DNA of 64,000 nt, from positions 2,874,501 through 2,938,500 of the forward strand of contig AP031356.1 of NCBI GenBank assembly GCA_037833965.1, in the 5' to 3' direction. This document shows positions 1 through 9,358 of the stretch, one piece after another. Within the stretch, counting starts at the first letter, position 1. Each line of letters begins with the position of its first letter. The notes under the pieces were generated by a model. That model saw only the letters and a program-made list of their open reading frames with translations. It was not told the DNA's origin and did no database searches. The translations under genes and the position numbers were made by a program. The DNA is from Marchantia polymorpha subsp. ruderalis (lineage: Eukaryota > Streptophyta > Marchantiopsida > Marchantiales > Marchantiaceae).

Positions 1-1585
1 GTCCAGACTTCTTGCAATTGCTGCACAACGGTGCATACCCCATTGGCTTCCTCGGGTGGGGACAGCTTGGCGCGTAATGCCCCATGTCCCCGCAGTTGTA
101 GCAACCATCGAATTGTGGTCGAGGTCGGTTGTGATTGCCTGGAGGTGCCATGCGTCTTGGTGGGAGTGTACCCGCCATTTCCCTCGGAACAAAGCGCGGT
201 ATATGCACCGGTGGGTTCGGAGTTGTAGCTGGAGCTGTCTGTACCGAGTAGGCGGTGTCCTCAACCTGCTCAGCATAATACATAGGTGGCTCAGCATAAT
301 ACATGGGGTTCTCCCACTGTGGTGCCCATTCGACCGCATTCACTGGGTAAGATGGCCTCGCGGACATGCACTCCGTGTTGGCATGTCCCACCTGTCCGCA
401 CGTAGTACACCAGAGATTCGCTCGTTGTCTCGCAGGTGATTTACGTCGGTCTTGGCCTCCCACTACATGAACTTTCAGGTCCGCAAAATTCTTCACCAGG
501 TTGTCTACCTTGGCTGCGATGTCCCCTTGAGTCTTCACTGGGATTCCCTTACCTCGATCCTTCTTCTTGATCGCACTGCGTTTCTTCTTCCGTCTTTCTT
601 CTTCTGAAGATGACGAGTCCTCTTCCTCTTCCGAGGAAGAGCTTGATTCGGAGGAGCTTGCTTCTTCTGTCGAGGAAGGCGAGTTCCTTCTCTTCCGACG
701 TCCGCCTTGCGACTTCTTCTTCGTCGACCGTCGGTCGCGTCTTCGAGTGTCAAGGGTTGACGTCTCAAAGGTCTCCGCGGAAGCTATCACATCTTGGATT
801 GTGTCAGTCTTGCCTCTCCTACAGAAGGTCTCCATTTCTCTTGAGAGCCCTGTCACATACCAATCCACTGCCTGTTGTACCGAATACGGTTCTCCCGGGC
901 CTGTCTTCGGAATTCGATCTAGGAGGTCTTGGAATCTCTCAGTGTAGTCTCGAAGATTCTCCTTCCGCTCGCGTCGAAGATTTCGAAGCCGGGTCAGAAC
1001 TCGACTGTCATATCCGAGTTCGCGGAACCGCCTCAGAAACTTTTCCTTGAGCTGAGCCCAGGTCCGGATGCCAGTGGGGTCGGTGCTCTCATGGTTGTAC
1101 CAGCTACGCGCTCGTCTGCGTAGCAGGCTAGGAAAGATTCGTAATCTGTCTTCATCACTGGTCTCACGATTGGCGATGGAGACAGACTCGAAGAGCTTTA
1201 TGTATGAATCTGCATCATCGTCGTCGCCCGTTCCCGTGTATCTTGGATACGAATGTTTGGTGGTAGGTTGGGAAAACACCTGGCGGAGATTGGCTTGATG
1301 TTCTGCCATCGGGGATCCTGTCGACGGACTGATCCTAGGTTGGCCAAACTCAGGAAGAGTTCCTGTCGGAGGGATGTCCAATAGAACTGTTAGCTCAATG
1401 CTCTCGGTAGGTGAACTGGAACGCCTTTGGCTTCCAGTAGTCGGTGATGGCGATCTTTCTGCAGAGTCCTCACCGGGAGTCTTCTTTTTAGTTCGCCGTT
1501 TTGTTTCCACGGCTTTTTCTGAATCTCGACGGAGTTTCCGGGTGGCTCTCGCACTCAGGTTTCCCACACTATCGCTCGTCGACAT
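1..1585 (-). CDS. gag: E1 gag, N-terminal 528 codons (partial)
   Basis: Gag is the structural protein of the cytoplasmic virus-like particle that packages the element RNA. The start ATG at 1585 matches the gag start of E2 and E3. No indel separates this segment from the E2 gag (constant offset 44172). The visible part carries a basic N-terminus, an acidic run before the capsid-like region (RSWYNHES, then a WAQLKEKFLRRF helix), a Ser/Glu-rich tract, and CCHC zinc knuckles near residues 393 and 493. The third knuckle straddles the left edge. The protease domain and stop lie outside the window. The frame is open throughout. Confidence 0.9.
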   Translation of the reverse strand, partial: MSTSDSVGNLSARATRKLRRDSEKAVETKRRTKKKTPGEDSAERSPSPTTGSQRRSSSPTESIELTVLLDIPPTGTLPEFGQPRISPSTGSPMAEHQANLRQVFSQPTTKHSYPRYTGTGDDDDADSYIKLFESVSIANRETSDEDRLRIFPSLLRRRARSWYNHESTDPTGIRTWAQLKEKFLRRFRELGYDSRVLTRLRNLRRERKENLRDYTERFQDLLDRIPKTGPGEPYSVQQAVDWYVTGLSREMETFCRRGKTDTIQDVIASAETFETSTLDTRRRDRRSTKKKSQGGRRKRRNSPSSTEEASSSESSSSSEEEEDSSSSEEERRKKKRSAIKKKDRGKGIPVKTQGDIAAKVDNLVKNFADLKVHVVGGQDRRKSPARQRANLWCTTCGQVGHANTECMSARPSYPVNAVEWAPQWENPMYYAEPPMYYAEQVEDTAYSVQTAPATTPNPPVHIPRFVPREMAGTLPPRRMAPPGNHNRPRPQFDGCYNCGDMGHYAPSCPHPRKPMGYAPLCSNCKKSG

Positions 1586-1628
1586 TCACCGAGCATTGCT
1601 GCTCAAGGGTTCTGGTGTTGACGCACTG

Positions 1629-1646
1629 TCCCCGGCAGCGGCGCCA
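1629..1646 (-). other. E1 primer-binding site (tRNA-Asp)
   Basis: On the minus strand the sequence is TGGCGCCGCTGCCGGGGA. As I know plant tRNA-Asp, its 3' end including CCA is complementary to this at 17 of 18 positions. This tRNA primer is typical of Athila/Tat-type Ty3/gypsy elements. The site lies 22 bases inside the LTR end, a larger gap than the usual few bases. Confidence 0.88.
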
Positions 1647-2587
1647 AAAAGAAGTTGTCGGCTCCTTATGTAATAACCCACCAAAGGCTAAAACTGCAGT
1701 ATGGTGGTAAAAAGATCGAACCCACAGGGACAGAGGCAACACACAGAGTAAAAGTGTCACATTTAACAGACTTTTGGTAGAGTTTGAATTCTAGGCGACT
1801 GTCACTCCCAGAAATACTGCAGTGCTCGACTCGGAGGCTCGACTCGGAGGAGGATCTCAACTCGGAGGATGCTCGGAGGATGCACGGTACAGCTTGGTTA
1901 CTCAACACACACACACACACACCTGAAACTGGCAAAAAGCACAACTCGGAGGTCGGTCAGGACCTCCGCTTCGGATTTCAGGAGGAAAGTGTCTCGCAAG
2001 TTCACTCAGAGGTTCTGCAGGAAGTGCCTCCCACTCCGGCTTTTACTGCCCTTCCGCCAGGAACTAGCGGGGGTACCCGGACTGGACTTCTCACTTCGGA
2101 ACGAAGCCTCTACGTACGCCGTGGACGTCACCCTCGACTATCACACAAAACGCAGGGAGTGCAGACCCGACTGAGAACTTACTGAAAACACGATCCAGTA
2201 ACACACACACAACCTGAATTACAAACCAAGGTTTACACGAAGTAATGAAACTTCACATTGGCATTCAGGGGAAACTTCCCGTAGGAGTACAATCAGGATC
2301 TGTCACTCGAAGGAGTAAGGGGGAACTGTTCAAGTATCTAACTCGCAGCCGGCTCTGAGCATCAGAAATCACCCGCAGGTGCAGATTCGCACTACTCAAG
2401 TCTCTAACCGGGTACTAGCTCTGAACATTCAGCCGAAGGCCTTCAACTACAACATACGGTAACTTCGCTATGCTGCAGCTTCTCTACGTGGTGCCAGGAC
2501 CAAAATGCACAAACACGCCAAGAAAGTGAGTTCCTGATCTGCACTTCCGAAACTGGAAGAGTCCCAAGGCAAAACGCCTTGATCTAC

Positions 2588-2593
2588 TTTATA
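2588..2593 (-). promoter_or_regulatory. E1 LTR TATA box
   Basis: On the minus strand a GGTATAAAG sequence lies 34 bases after the LTR ORF stop. It is followed by a CAAGGC-GTTTT-GCCTTG hairpin. Transcription would start about 30 bases downstream, placing the LTR ORF wholly in U3. The same arrangement is seen in every LTR of both families here. Confidence 0.65.
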
Positions 2594-2626
2594 CCCTCAA
2601 AAGATCCTAACTAGCACTACGCTATC

Positions 2627-5182
2627 CTATCTACCACTCGCAGTATCTGCGCGAAACCAAACTACTCTACTGCACTCAGCAGATCCGGTGCTGCGCCTCC
2701 TGCGCGCCGGACTGCTCCGCGTACTATCTCTACCTTGCCAGTCTTCCGACCGGCTGCGCAACCCCAGGCGTCGGAGCGCTGTGGTGACTTCCGACTGCAA
2801 GTGCGCCATAGTGTCGCGCGCACCCGACAAGAAGGTTTCTAATTTTCTCGCCACTCGCCGCCGACTCCGACTGTCACCTTCCGTCAATGCCGCCGCCCGA
2901 AGCTCGAACTCCCTGAGTGTGATCCTCTCTTGGGCTGCCACCTCCCAATGGGTGTATCCTTTTAGACAACGAGTCACCTGTGCCGCCAACTCTCCTCGCG
3001 CTCTGCAGCTGCTCTCCACCTCGGCCAGCTGCATTTCTAATCCCGCACGTTGTGCCCTCAAATCCGAGCACTCGGATTGCAAGTTGCACAACAACTCCTC
3101 ATCCTCCTTGCGGGCTCTTTGACTTTCTTCTAAGGCGCGCGTCTGGCGCGCAAGCTCGGCTGCTAGGACGTTGTTCTGTCTCCGCTCCTCCTGCAGTTCC
3201 AACTCGATCTTTGCCCGTATTAGTTCGGCATCCGCCTGACTTTTCGTCGCCGCATCCTCCTTCTGCTGCTGCAAGGCTTGGTATAGCTTCTGGGTGACCG
3301 CCAGGTGTTGTTTGAGGGCGGTGTTCCTTTCCACATATACTTGGCAACTAGAGGCCCACTTTGCCACCTTGATCCTCGTCCTTCGCCTGATAGTCTCCAC
3401 ATAAGACTGCGGTTTTAAGGCACTTCCGTATTTGGATGTCTTGCGATCCAGATATCGCAGGAGTGGAACTATCTGTTCGCACAGCACCCCTGTTGGCGTT
3501 TTCTGCACCGAATCCGCTTCCTGCTCTTCCGAGCTCGTATCATCCTCAGTCTCGAGGATTTCAGTCGCCACCGAATCCCTTGGCGACTCCCTGGAACTGT
3601 GGCGCGCAGCAGCTTCTGCTGCGACTGCTGCTCCACTGCCTGCTAAAATATCCAGGGCAGTGGGAGATCCCACTGCTTGAGCCCCTGTTCCGGCTCGATC
3701 TTCGGTTTGTGAAGGGGTCGACGCCGCAGTGACTTTTGTCACTCTTGCACCGCCCGCTTCTGCTGCCTGTCCTTCCGGCACAATCTGCGCGGAAGGTGTC
3801 CTTGCTGAAGGTGCGTCCGCCGAAGGCGTCCGCACACTGGTCGTTGGCCCCATCCGTCTCGCAGTCGGCGAATCCGGCTGACTCTCTGTTGTCCGACTCG
3901 CAGTCGGCCGACCAGCAGTTGTCCGACTGGGAGTCGGATACACCCTGCGCGTCTTGACTCCACTTGGCCTGCTTGTTGGGGGCGTTCTTCCAGAAGTGCC
4001 TTCCGCCGAAGACGACCCTTTGAGGATTGTTGGCTCGTCAGCCAAACTCTCTTCTGCTTCCGGCCTGCTGTCCGGTTCAACGCGCCGTTCAGTTGGCCTT
4101 CCTCCCGCTTGTCGACCTTCAGTCATCCGACTCGCAGTCGGCCGGCTGTCAGTCCGTCCATCTCCTCCCGAAGGCCGTGGTGCCTTCTGTGCAGAGGTTT
4201 CTGCCGTCTTCCCTAGGATCTGAGCGATTATCTCTTCCTGTGTGAGATTCCGCCGGGTCGGAGTTCGCCTGGTCTCCTCAGTAACAGTTGGCATTTTGCG
4301 TGCCCTCTGTTTTGGTCGACTGTGAGGCTCGGGGGTGGGCCGACCACGAGTCGGCGCAGCTGGTACTTCCGGCTGCCTGTCCTCAGGTCTTTCATCCCAC
4401 TTCCGCTTTCGCGGAATGCGCTCACTTCGACGTTCTTCTGCCGCTCTTGCTGGGGCCGGAGCCGGAGGCGTACTGGCAGGTTCCTCGTCCGGATCTGTGT
4501 CTACTTCGGCCTCCCTCGAATATCTTCCTGGATAAGTCCGGGTCAGCTGCGGAAATCGAGTTTTCTCAGCATTTGTCAAACATCCCATCGCCCGGTAAAA
4601 CACGATTAAGTAAGGCGATAGATGATTGAGGGTTCCTCCCCTCTCTTCTTGCGCATGTTGGCGCGTCACCTTCCACAGGAGCCGTGCCCAATGCACCGGA
4701 GCTCCTGACAGCACTAGCTCCACGAACTCTACCTGCCAACCATGCATGTAAGCGGTCTTGGTCGGCTGCAATATCTGCAGCAATGCCGTCGCGACATTTC
4801 TCCGCAATCGATCCTTGTAATCCCGTGTCCGGAAACCGTTCTTGGGATGTCTGGCCACTTTGAAGAGCTCATTGTAAGAGACTTCTTCCTCCTGGGACAC
4901 CTTCACGCTATCGGCCTCGAAGAGGAGATCCCCTTCCTCGCCGGCACACCTGCCCAACACCTGCGCCCAATTGCAAATGTCCCATCTCTCTGGATGTGGG
5001 CGAAATCCGCGAGAAGGCTTGTGTCTCTCCTGCAGATACTCGCGCACCATCTCCGGACATGTCCAATTCCACCCCCATAGGAGAAAATCGAGCTTCAACC
5101 TCAACAGCACATCTTGAAATGCGCGTAGACCGATCTGCGGCACCCTGAGTGGAGACACTCGCAGCTGTGGAACCTTCGACAT
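2627..5182 (-). CDS. E1 LTR-encoded protein (U3 ORF, 851 aa, unknown function)
   Basis: I do not recognise this protein. I chose the start at MSKVPQ (5182). The open frame runs further upstream to 5467 in E1, but in E3 the upstream frame is shifted, and family B and the host remnant also align from a Met here. Residues about 12-215 form a conserved domain with LLWGWN, WAQVLGRCAG, RTRDYKDR, WQVEFVE and NHLSP motifs. Residues about 215-560 are a Pro/Ser/Thr/Arg-rich, probably disordered linker. Residues about 565-820 are a charged coiled coil, followed by a basic tail with RRRRSTGSAECS. There is no membrane segment, so it is not an obvious envelope protein. It has no stops despite a position outside gag-pol. 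Confidence 0.8.
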   Translation of the reverse strand: MSKVPQLRVSPLRVPQIGLRAFQDVLLRLKLDFLLWGWNWTCPEMVREYLQERHKPSRGFRPHPERWDICNWAQVLGRCAGEEGDLLFEADSVKVSQEEEVSYNELFKVARHPKNGFRTRDYKDRLRRNVATALLQILQPTKTAYMHGWQVEFVELVLSGAPVHWARLLWKVTRQHAQEERGGTLNHLSPYLIVFYRAMGCLTNAEKTRFPQLTRTYPGRYSREAEVDTDPDEEPASTPPAPAPARAAEERRSERIPRKRKWDERPEDRQPEVPAAPTRGRPTPEPHSRPKQRARKMPTVTEETRRTPTRRNLTQEEIIAQILGKTAETSAQKAPRPSGGDGRTDSRPTASRMTEGRQAGGRPTERRVEPDSRPEAEESLADEPTILKGSSSAEGTSGRTPPTSRPSGVKTRRVYPTPSRTTAGRPTASRTTESQPDSPTARRMGPTTSVRTPSADAPSARTPSAQIVPEGQAAEAGGARVTKVTAASTPSQTEDRAGTGAQAVGSPTALDILAGSGAAVAAEAAARHSSRESPRDSVATEILETEDDTSSEEQEADSVQKTPTGVLCEQIVPLLRYLDRKTSKYGSALKPQSYVETIRRRTRIKVAKWASSCQVYVERNTALKQHLAVTQKLYQALQQQKEDAATKSQADAELIRAKIELELQEERRQNNVLAAELARQTRALEESQRARKEDEELLCNLQSECSDLRAQRAGLEMQLAEVESSCRARGELAAQVTRCLKGYTHWEVAAQERITLREFELRAAALTEGDSRSRRRVARKLETFLSGARDTMAHLQSEVTTALRRLGLRSRSEDWQGRDSTRSSPARRRRSTGSAECSRVVWFRADTASGR

Positions 5183-6538
5183 TGCGTTGCCTGCACACAC
5201 ACAAACGTTCCCCCTTTCGCTCGCTCTCTCACAATCGCCACTGTGCGTCGGCCACTCAAGCACTGACTGCTCACTCTCCCTGCGCTCGTTCAAGATCGCT
5301 ACTCCAATTCTTTCAAGGTCCGCCAAGATCCTTGCGCAACTCGTCTCCGCCCTCTCTACTCTCACTGCAGGTCGCTCCGCCCTTGCGCGTAATCTTGGAA
5401 CTGGAAATCGCAAAGTCAAGAATGAGAGAATGAGACTGGAGCGCAGTCTTTTCTTCTCCGATTTCAAGAACGTCCAACGTTCTTACTGGTTGCAACGTAC
5501 GCAGCCGGCTATACGGCTTAACGGTTCGCCCTTTGCATGCGCGAATTCACGTCTCCGCATTGCGCGCATTCGCATGCTTAAACGTTGAATTCTCCCGCCG
5601 CCGCCACCTTCCGGACTCGAGTCCGCTGCAGGGTATACGTCGGCCCTGTTGTCTTTTCCTAACCCGCCCTTCTCCGGAGGCGTGTCGCCGCTGGTGCGTT
5701 CATTATCCGTCGGCGCCTTGCTGGAGGCGCACATCCAGCCGGAGCGAATTACGCCGGCGCGCAGTCGTACCGCCTATTTTGTCCTTTATGCCTCGTCCGT
5801 TGCTGCCAGCGCATATCCGTCAGCGCAACTCATGCCAGCGCATCCGGCCGTCAGCGCCACGTCGGAGGCGTACATCCGACCGGCGCTTTCCTTCCATGAA
5901 CAGCCGCCAAGGGCGCTTCCGACTCTGAGTTGGTTTCCTCCTGTGAGCGCGTGATTCCGCCGAAGGCGCATCGCCGAGGGCGTACGGGAATCCTTTCCGG
6001 CTGTGAACCCTAGCGCGAACGGCGCATGTCCGGCTACGAGTTTTCCGACGCTCATAACTTCTCCATTCCTGATCCATCTCCGGCGCTCTTGGACTCGTTA
6101 GAACGAGCGTCCCGAGCTCTTTCTAATGCAACTTCAACCAACTGGATCTACCGTGTATCCCGATTGTTATGAAGGTTTTCCCTTTCCGCGCTAGCGGCGC
6201 TTCGCCGAAGGCGCACTCATGGTCGGATGCCTTTAGAGGTCCGGGCCCTTCTCCTGACGTCTTTAGCAAAACCTCCTCCTGAGGTGTCTGCGCCGGAAGC
6301 GTAGCTTCCTTATACGCTAGAGGCGCGTGAGTAGAGACACCTCAAAAAGGAGTTTTTGCCGAAGGCGCCGAAGACGTTGGCGTTGGTACATCCGACTACG
6401 TGATTCTTTGTGCCCTCGTGACGATCTCATCAATCCACTCTATTTAGCGTACCCTTCTCTAGCTACAAACACTGCTTTGGTACTAGTTTTCTAAAATTGT
6501 TTAAATTCTGCAAAAAAAACAAAAAGTGTGTTACCACA

Positions 6539-9352
6539 GGGAGCAACCTAAGTGCTAGAGCTGTCCGCAAGTTCCGACGAGATTCAGAGAAGGCCGTGGA
6601 AGAGACACGGCGTCAAAACAAGAAAACACCAAAAAGAGTACCTAAGCCTAGTTCGGCCGACATCCTTGGGGAACCTACCCCCGACGACTCGGAACCAAAC
6701 TTGGTGCTTACAGTTCTACTAGATATTCCTTGCACGGACCCGCCTAGTGCAGTAGGACCGACCGCCCGAGAACCGTCGACAGACACACCGATGGCGGACG
6801 GACAAGCCAATGTGCGGCTACCTCAGCCGATTACTAAACATTCCTACCCGAAGTACAAAGGGAGTGGGGATGACGACGATGCAGATTCATACATCAAGTT
6901 ATTCGAGTCGGTGTCTATTGCCAATCGCGAGATCGCAGACGACGACCGACTAAGGATCTTTCCAAGCCTTCTGCGGAAGAAAGCGAGGAGTTGGTATAAT
7001 CACGAGAGCATCGATCCGACTGGGTTGACAACATGGGCCCAGCTGAAGGAGAAGTTCCTTCGCCGCTTTCGCGAGCTCGGCTACGACAGCCGGGTTTTGA
7101 CGAAGTTACGTAATTTGCAGCGAGAGAAGAAGGAGAGTCTGCGTGACTACACTGAGAGATTTCTGGACCTCCTCGACAGAATACCGAAAACAGGACCAGG
7201 GTCCCCTTTCTCGGTACAACAAGCTGTGGATTGGTACGTGACCGGTTTAACTCGGGAGATGGAGACTTTTTGCCGACGCAGCAAGTGCGACACTATTGAG
7301 GATGTGATTGCATCGGCAGAAGCCTTCGAAACTTCCACTCTCAACCGAAGAGGGAGAGAGAGACGGGAGTCGAAGGAACGAAAACCGAAGGGAGGGCGAA
7401 GACGACGTAGAGGTACAACTCCGTCATCGGAGGAATCGTCTTCGGACGAAAACCGTTCTTCATCCGAAGAAGAGGAAACCTCATCGTCGGAGGAGGAGAA
7501 GAAGAGGAAGAAGCATGGGTCAGCAAAGAAAAAGGGCATCCGACGAGTGACTACGGACAGAGCGCCGGGAGATATAGCTTCGAAGATGGAGACTCTTGTG
7601 AAGGACTTCGCCGATCTCAAGGTTCAAGTGGTAGGCGGGCATGATCGCAGAAAATCACCCGGGAGAGTGCGAGCGAACTTATGGTGTACTACGTGCGGGG
7701 CGGTGGGACATGCAAACACTGAGTGCCTTACCACCCGGCCGTCATATCCAGTCAACGCAGTAGAGTGGGCGCAACCGTACTATGGAGAGCACCCTCAGTA
7801 CTATGGAGAGGCTAGCGAAGAGACAGCCTACGCCGTCCAGTCGGTTCCTACCCCTCCTACAGTTTCAGCAATGCAAGTCCCACGATATATTCCGGTGGAT
7901 CGGGCCACTACGGTACCTGTGAGGCGGAGAGCACCTCCAGGGACGTTTGACCCACCGCCACCGCGAGCTTGTTATAATTGCGGGGAAGTTGGGCACTTCT
8001 CACCGCAGTGTCCCCATCCAAAAAGGCGAAACGATTATGCTCCGACATGTAGTAATTGCAAGAAGGTCGGGCACACTGCGCCAGAGTGTGATCAGCCACC
8101 AGTCCCTCGGCCAGTGGTACGATTTGTGAACACTCCTGCCAAGGAGGACGTGCAAGTTAACCAGGTCGAAGTAGGTTCAGACGGGGATGGCGAAGACGAA
8201 GAATGGCCGGCTGAAGAGGTCATGTGCGCACGGGTCGAAACTCGTAGTTCCAAGAAATCGAAGGAGCAAGAGCGTGACACTCGCAAGCACGAACGGAGAC
8301 CCGACGACCGGACGGGAAAAGGAAAGGAGAAGACATCCAGCAAGTCCGACTCGCGACCTGCTCGGAAGTCTTCGGCTACGCGGGAGGCACCAGCAGTGCG
8401 CCCCCAGACAGCAGTCGAGGACGAGCCAGTGCGCCTACTGAAACGGGACTATGCTCCGGATATCCGCAACGAGGTAGCCAACCTGTTGAAGGAAGCGATC
8501 CGCACGCAAAAGGACACACCGCGGCCAGACTTGACATCCTCCCTTGGGGCGAAGTTGGCAGCCACCGTGGAACCTCGCAGAGCGTCGCCGACCCCGGCGA
8601 CCCAACGCGCCCACTATGACTTGGTTGAAGATCTCGGGAGTCGAAAAGTGAACATCACGTTCAAGCAGCTCTTGGAGGACAATAAGACGTATCGGAGAAT
8701 GTTGATGCTTTCGCTACGGCATCCGCGGAAGCCGCGCGCATCCACATCCTCTCAAGTATATCAAGTGGAGAGCGAAGACCAAGGGCCACCCGAGATCGAT
8801 GTGGAAATAGCAGGGTGTTGTGTACGCAGAGTGCCAATCGACTCTGGATCAGGAGTCAACATAATGACGGAGGATACAGCGAGAGCCTTGGGGTTCAGTC
8901 AATACGAACCCTCGAAGCGTGTGTTGAGATTAGCGGATCAGACGCGGAGAATGCCTGCAGGTATGCTGCGCAATGTCAAGACAACCATCGGGGGTGCGGA
9001 CTTTCGGTTGACGTATATCATCCTTCAACCGATGATGAAGCAGGGCTATGACGTTCTGCTCGGGCGACCATGGCTATATGGTGCACAAGTCAGATGTGAT
9101 TGGCGAAGACATCGCCTTAAGTTTCCTCATCCTTCGGAACCGACCAAAACCATTACGGTGCCCTGGAATAGGGTCAGGCACGAAGGAGAGACCCCATCGA
9201 CAAGTGCAGGTTACACATCGGGCGAGGACAGTGAGTCGACCGCGCGATCGGATTCCAGTGGTACCGAATCCGATTACTTCGTGGGATTCGTTGCCTGCTG
9301 TTCGGTGGGAGGAGAAGAAGAGCCGGAAGCTATTCAGCCGGAAGACGAATAG
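6539..9352 (+). CDS. gag: E4 gag-protease (5'-truncated by E1)
   Basis: The capsid/nucleocapsid and aspartic protease are in one frame, 937 visible residues; about seven N-terminal codons are cut off by E1. Three CCHC zinc knuckles bind RNA: 7685-7726, 7970-8011 and 8048-8089, each with C-x2-C-x4-H-x4-C spacing. A Lys/Ser/Glu tract (about 7380-7560) precedes them. The protease active site is DSGSG at 8840 onward, with LGRPWL downstream at about 9060. The frame is intact and ends in TAG at 9350. Upstream the frame continues into the E1 LTR and meets an ATG at 6497, an accidental fusion. Confidence 0.9.
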   Translation, partial: GSNLSARAVRKFRRDSEKAVEETRRQNKKTPKRVPKPSSADILGEPTPDDSEPNLVLTVLLDIPCTDPPSAVGPTAREPSTDTPMADGQANVRLPQPITKHSYPKYKGSGDDDDADSYIKLFESVSIANREIADDDRLRIFPSLLRKKARSWYNHESIDPTGLTTWAQLKEKFLRRFRELGYDSRVLTKLRNLQREKKESLRDYTERFLDLLDRIPKTGPGSPFSVQQAVDWYVTGLTREMETFCRRSKCDTIEDVIASAEAFETSTLNRRGRERRESKERKPKGGRRRRRGTTPSSEESSSDENRSSSEEEETSSSEEEKKRKKHGSAKKKGIRRVTTDRAPGDIASKMETLVKDFADLKVQVVGGHDRRKSPGRVRANLWCTTCGAVGHANTECLTTRPSYPVNAVEWAQPYYGEHPQYYGEASEETAYAVQSVPTPPTVSAMQVPRYIPVDRATTVPVRRRAPPGTFDPPPPRACYNCGEVGHFSPQCPHPKRRNDYAPTCSNCKKVGHTAPECDQPPVPRPVVRFVNTPAKEDVQVNQVEVGSDGDGEDEEWPAEEVMCARVETRSSKKSKEQERDTRKHERRPDDRTGKGKEKTSSKSDSRPARKSSATREAPAVRPQTAVEDEPVRLLKRDYAPDIRNEVANLLKEAIRTQKDTPRPDLTSSLGAKLAATVEPRRASPTPATQRAHYDLVEDLGSRKVNITFKQLLEDNKTYRRMLMLSLRHPRKPRASTSSQVYQVESEDQGPPEIDVEIAGCCVRRVPIDSGSGVNIMTEDTARALGFSQYEPSKRVLRLADQTRRMPAGMLRNVKTTIGGADFRLTYIILQPMMKQGYDVLLGRPWLYGAQVRCDWRRHRLKFPHPSEPTKTITVPWNRVRHEGETPSTSAGYTSGEDSESTARSDSSGTESDYFVGFVACCSVGGEEEPEAIQPEDE

Positions 9353-9358
9353 CAATTA
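9350..9358 (+). other. E4 leaky stop between gag and pol (UAG-CAA-UUA)
   Basis: Gag ends in TAG followed by CAA TTA, and pol continues in the same frame with no further stop. UAG-CAR-YYA is the tobacco mosaic virus type of readthrough context. Family A elements have UAG-CAA-CUA at the same place. The inference is that a fraction of ribosomes reads through to make gag-pol. Confidence 0.75.

Larger units (their letters stand above)
1..6538 (-). mobile_element. E1: family A LTR retrotransposon, 5' part (truncated by the window edge)
   Basis: Reading on the minus strand from 6538, it shows a 5' LTR (6538 to 1669), a 22-base spacer, a tRNA-Asp primer-binding site, and then gag running off the left edge. 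The right LTR end (GTGTGTTACCACA) is followed at once by GGGAG and by gag sequence of a plus-strand family B element, so E1 is inserted in that gag near codon 8. The left target-site copy lies outside the window. The boundary is exact because the same LTR ends recur in E2, E3 and E5. Confidence 0.93.
1669..6538 (-). repeat. E1 5' LTR (family A, 4870 bp, coding)
   Basis: On the minus strand it runs from TGTGGTAACACAC (6538) to GGGTTATTACA (1669). Order in transcription sense: about 1.35 kb of leader rich in short GC inverted repeats, the LTR ORF (5182 to 2627), a TATA box (2593-2588), a small hairpin, then about 0.9 kb of R/U5 with an (AC)9 microsatellite at 1905-1922. The length of 4.87 kb is very large for an LTR. 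It is explained by the ORF in U3. Confidence 0.95.

Noticed and set aside
1905..1922. AC microsatellite as a distinct feature of interest
   Set aside because: Present in all LTRs with 9-13 repeats; ordinary length variation, noted within the LTR entries.
5183..5467. N-terminal extension of the E1 LTR ORF (946 codons from 5467)
   Set aside because: The upstream frame is shifted in E3, and the family B protein and the host remnant align from the internal Met, so the extension is chance open frame.
6497..6538. ATG at 6497 as the true start of the E4 gag
   Set aside because: These 14 codons are E1 LTR sequence joined by insertion; the real gag start is beyond E1.
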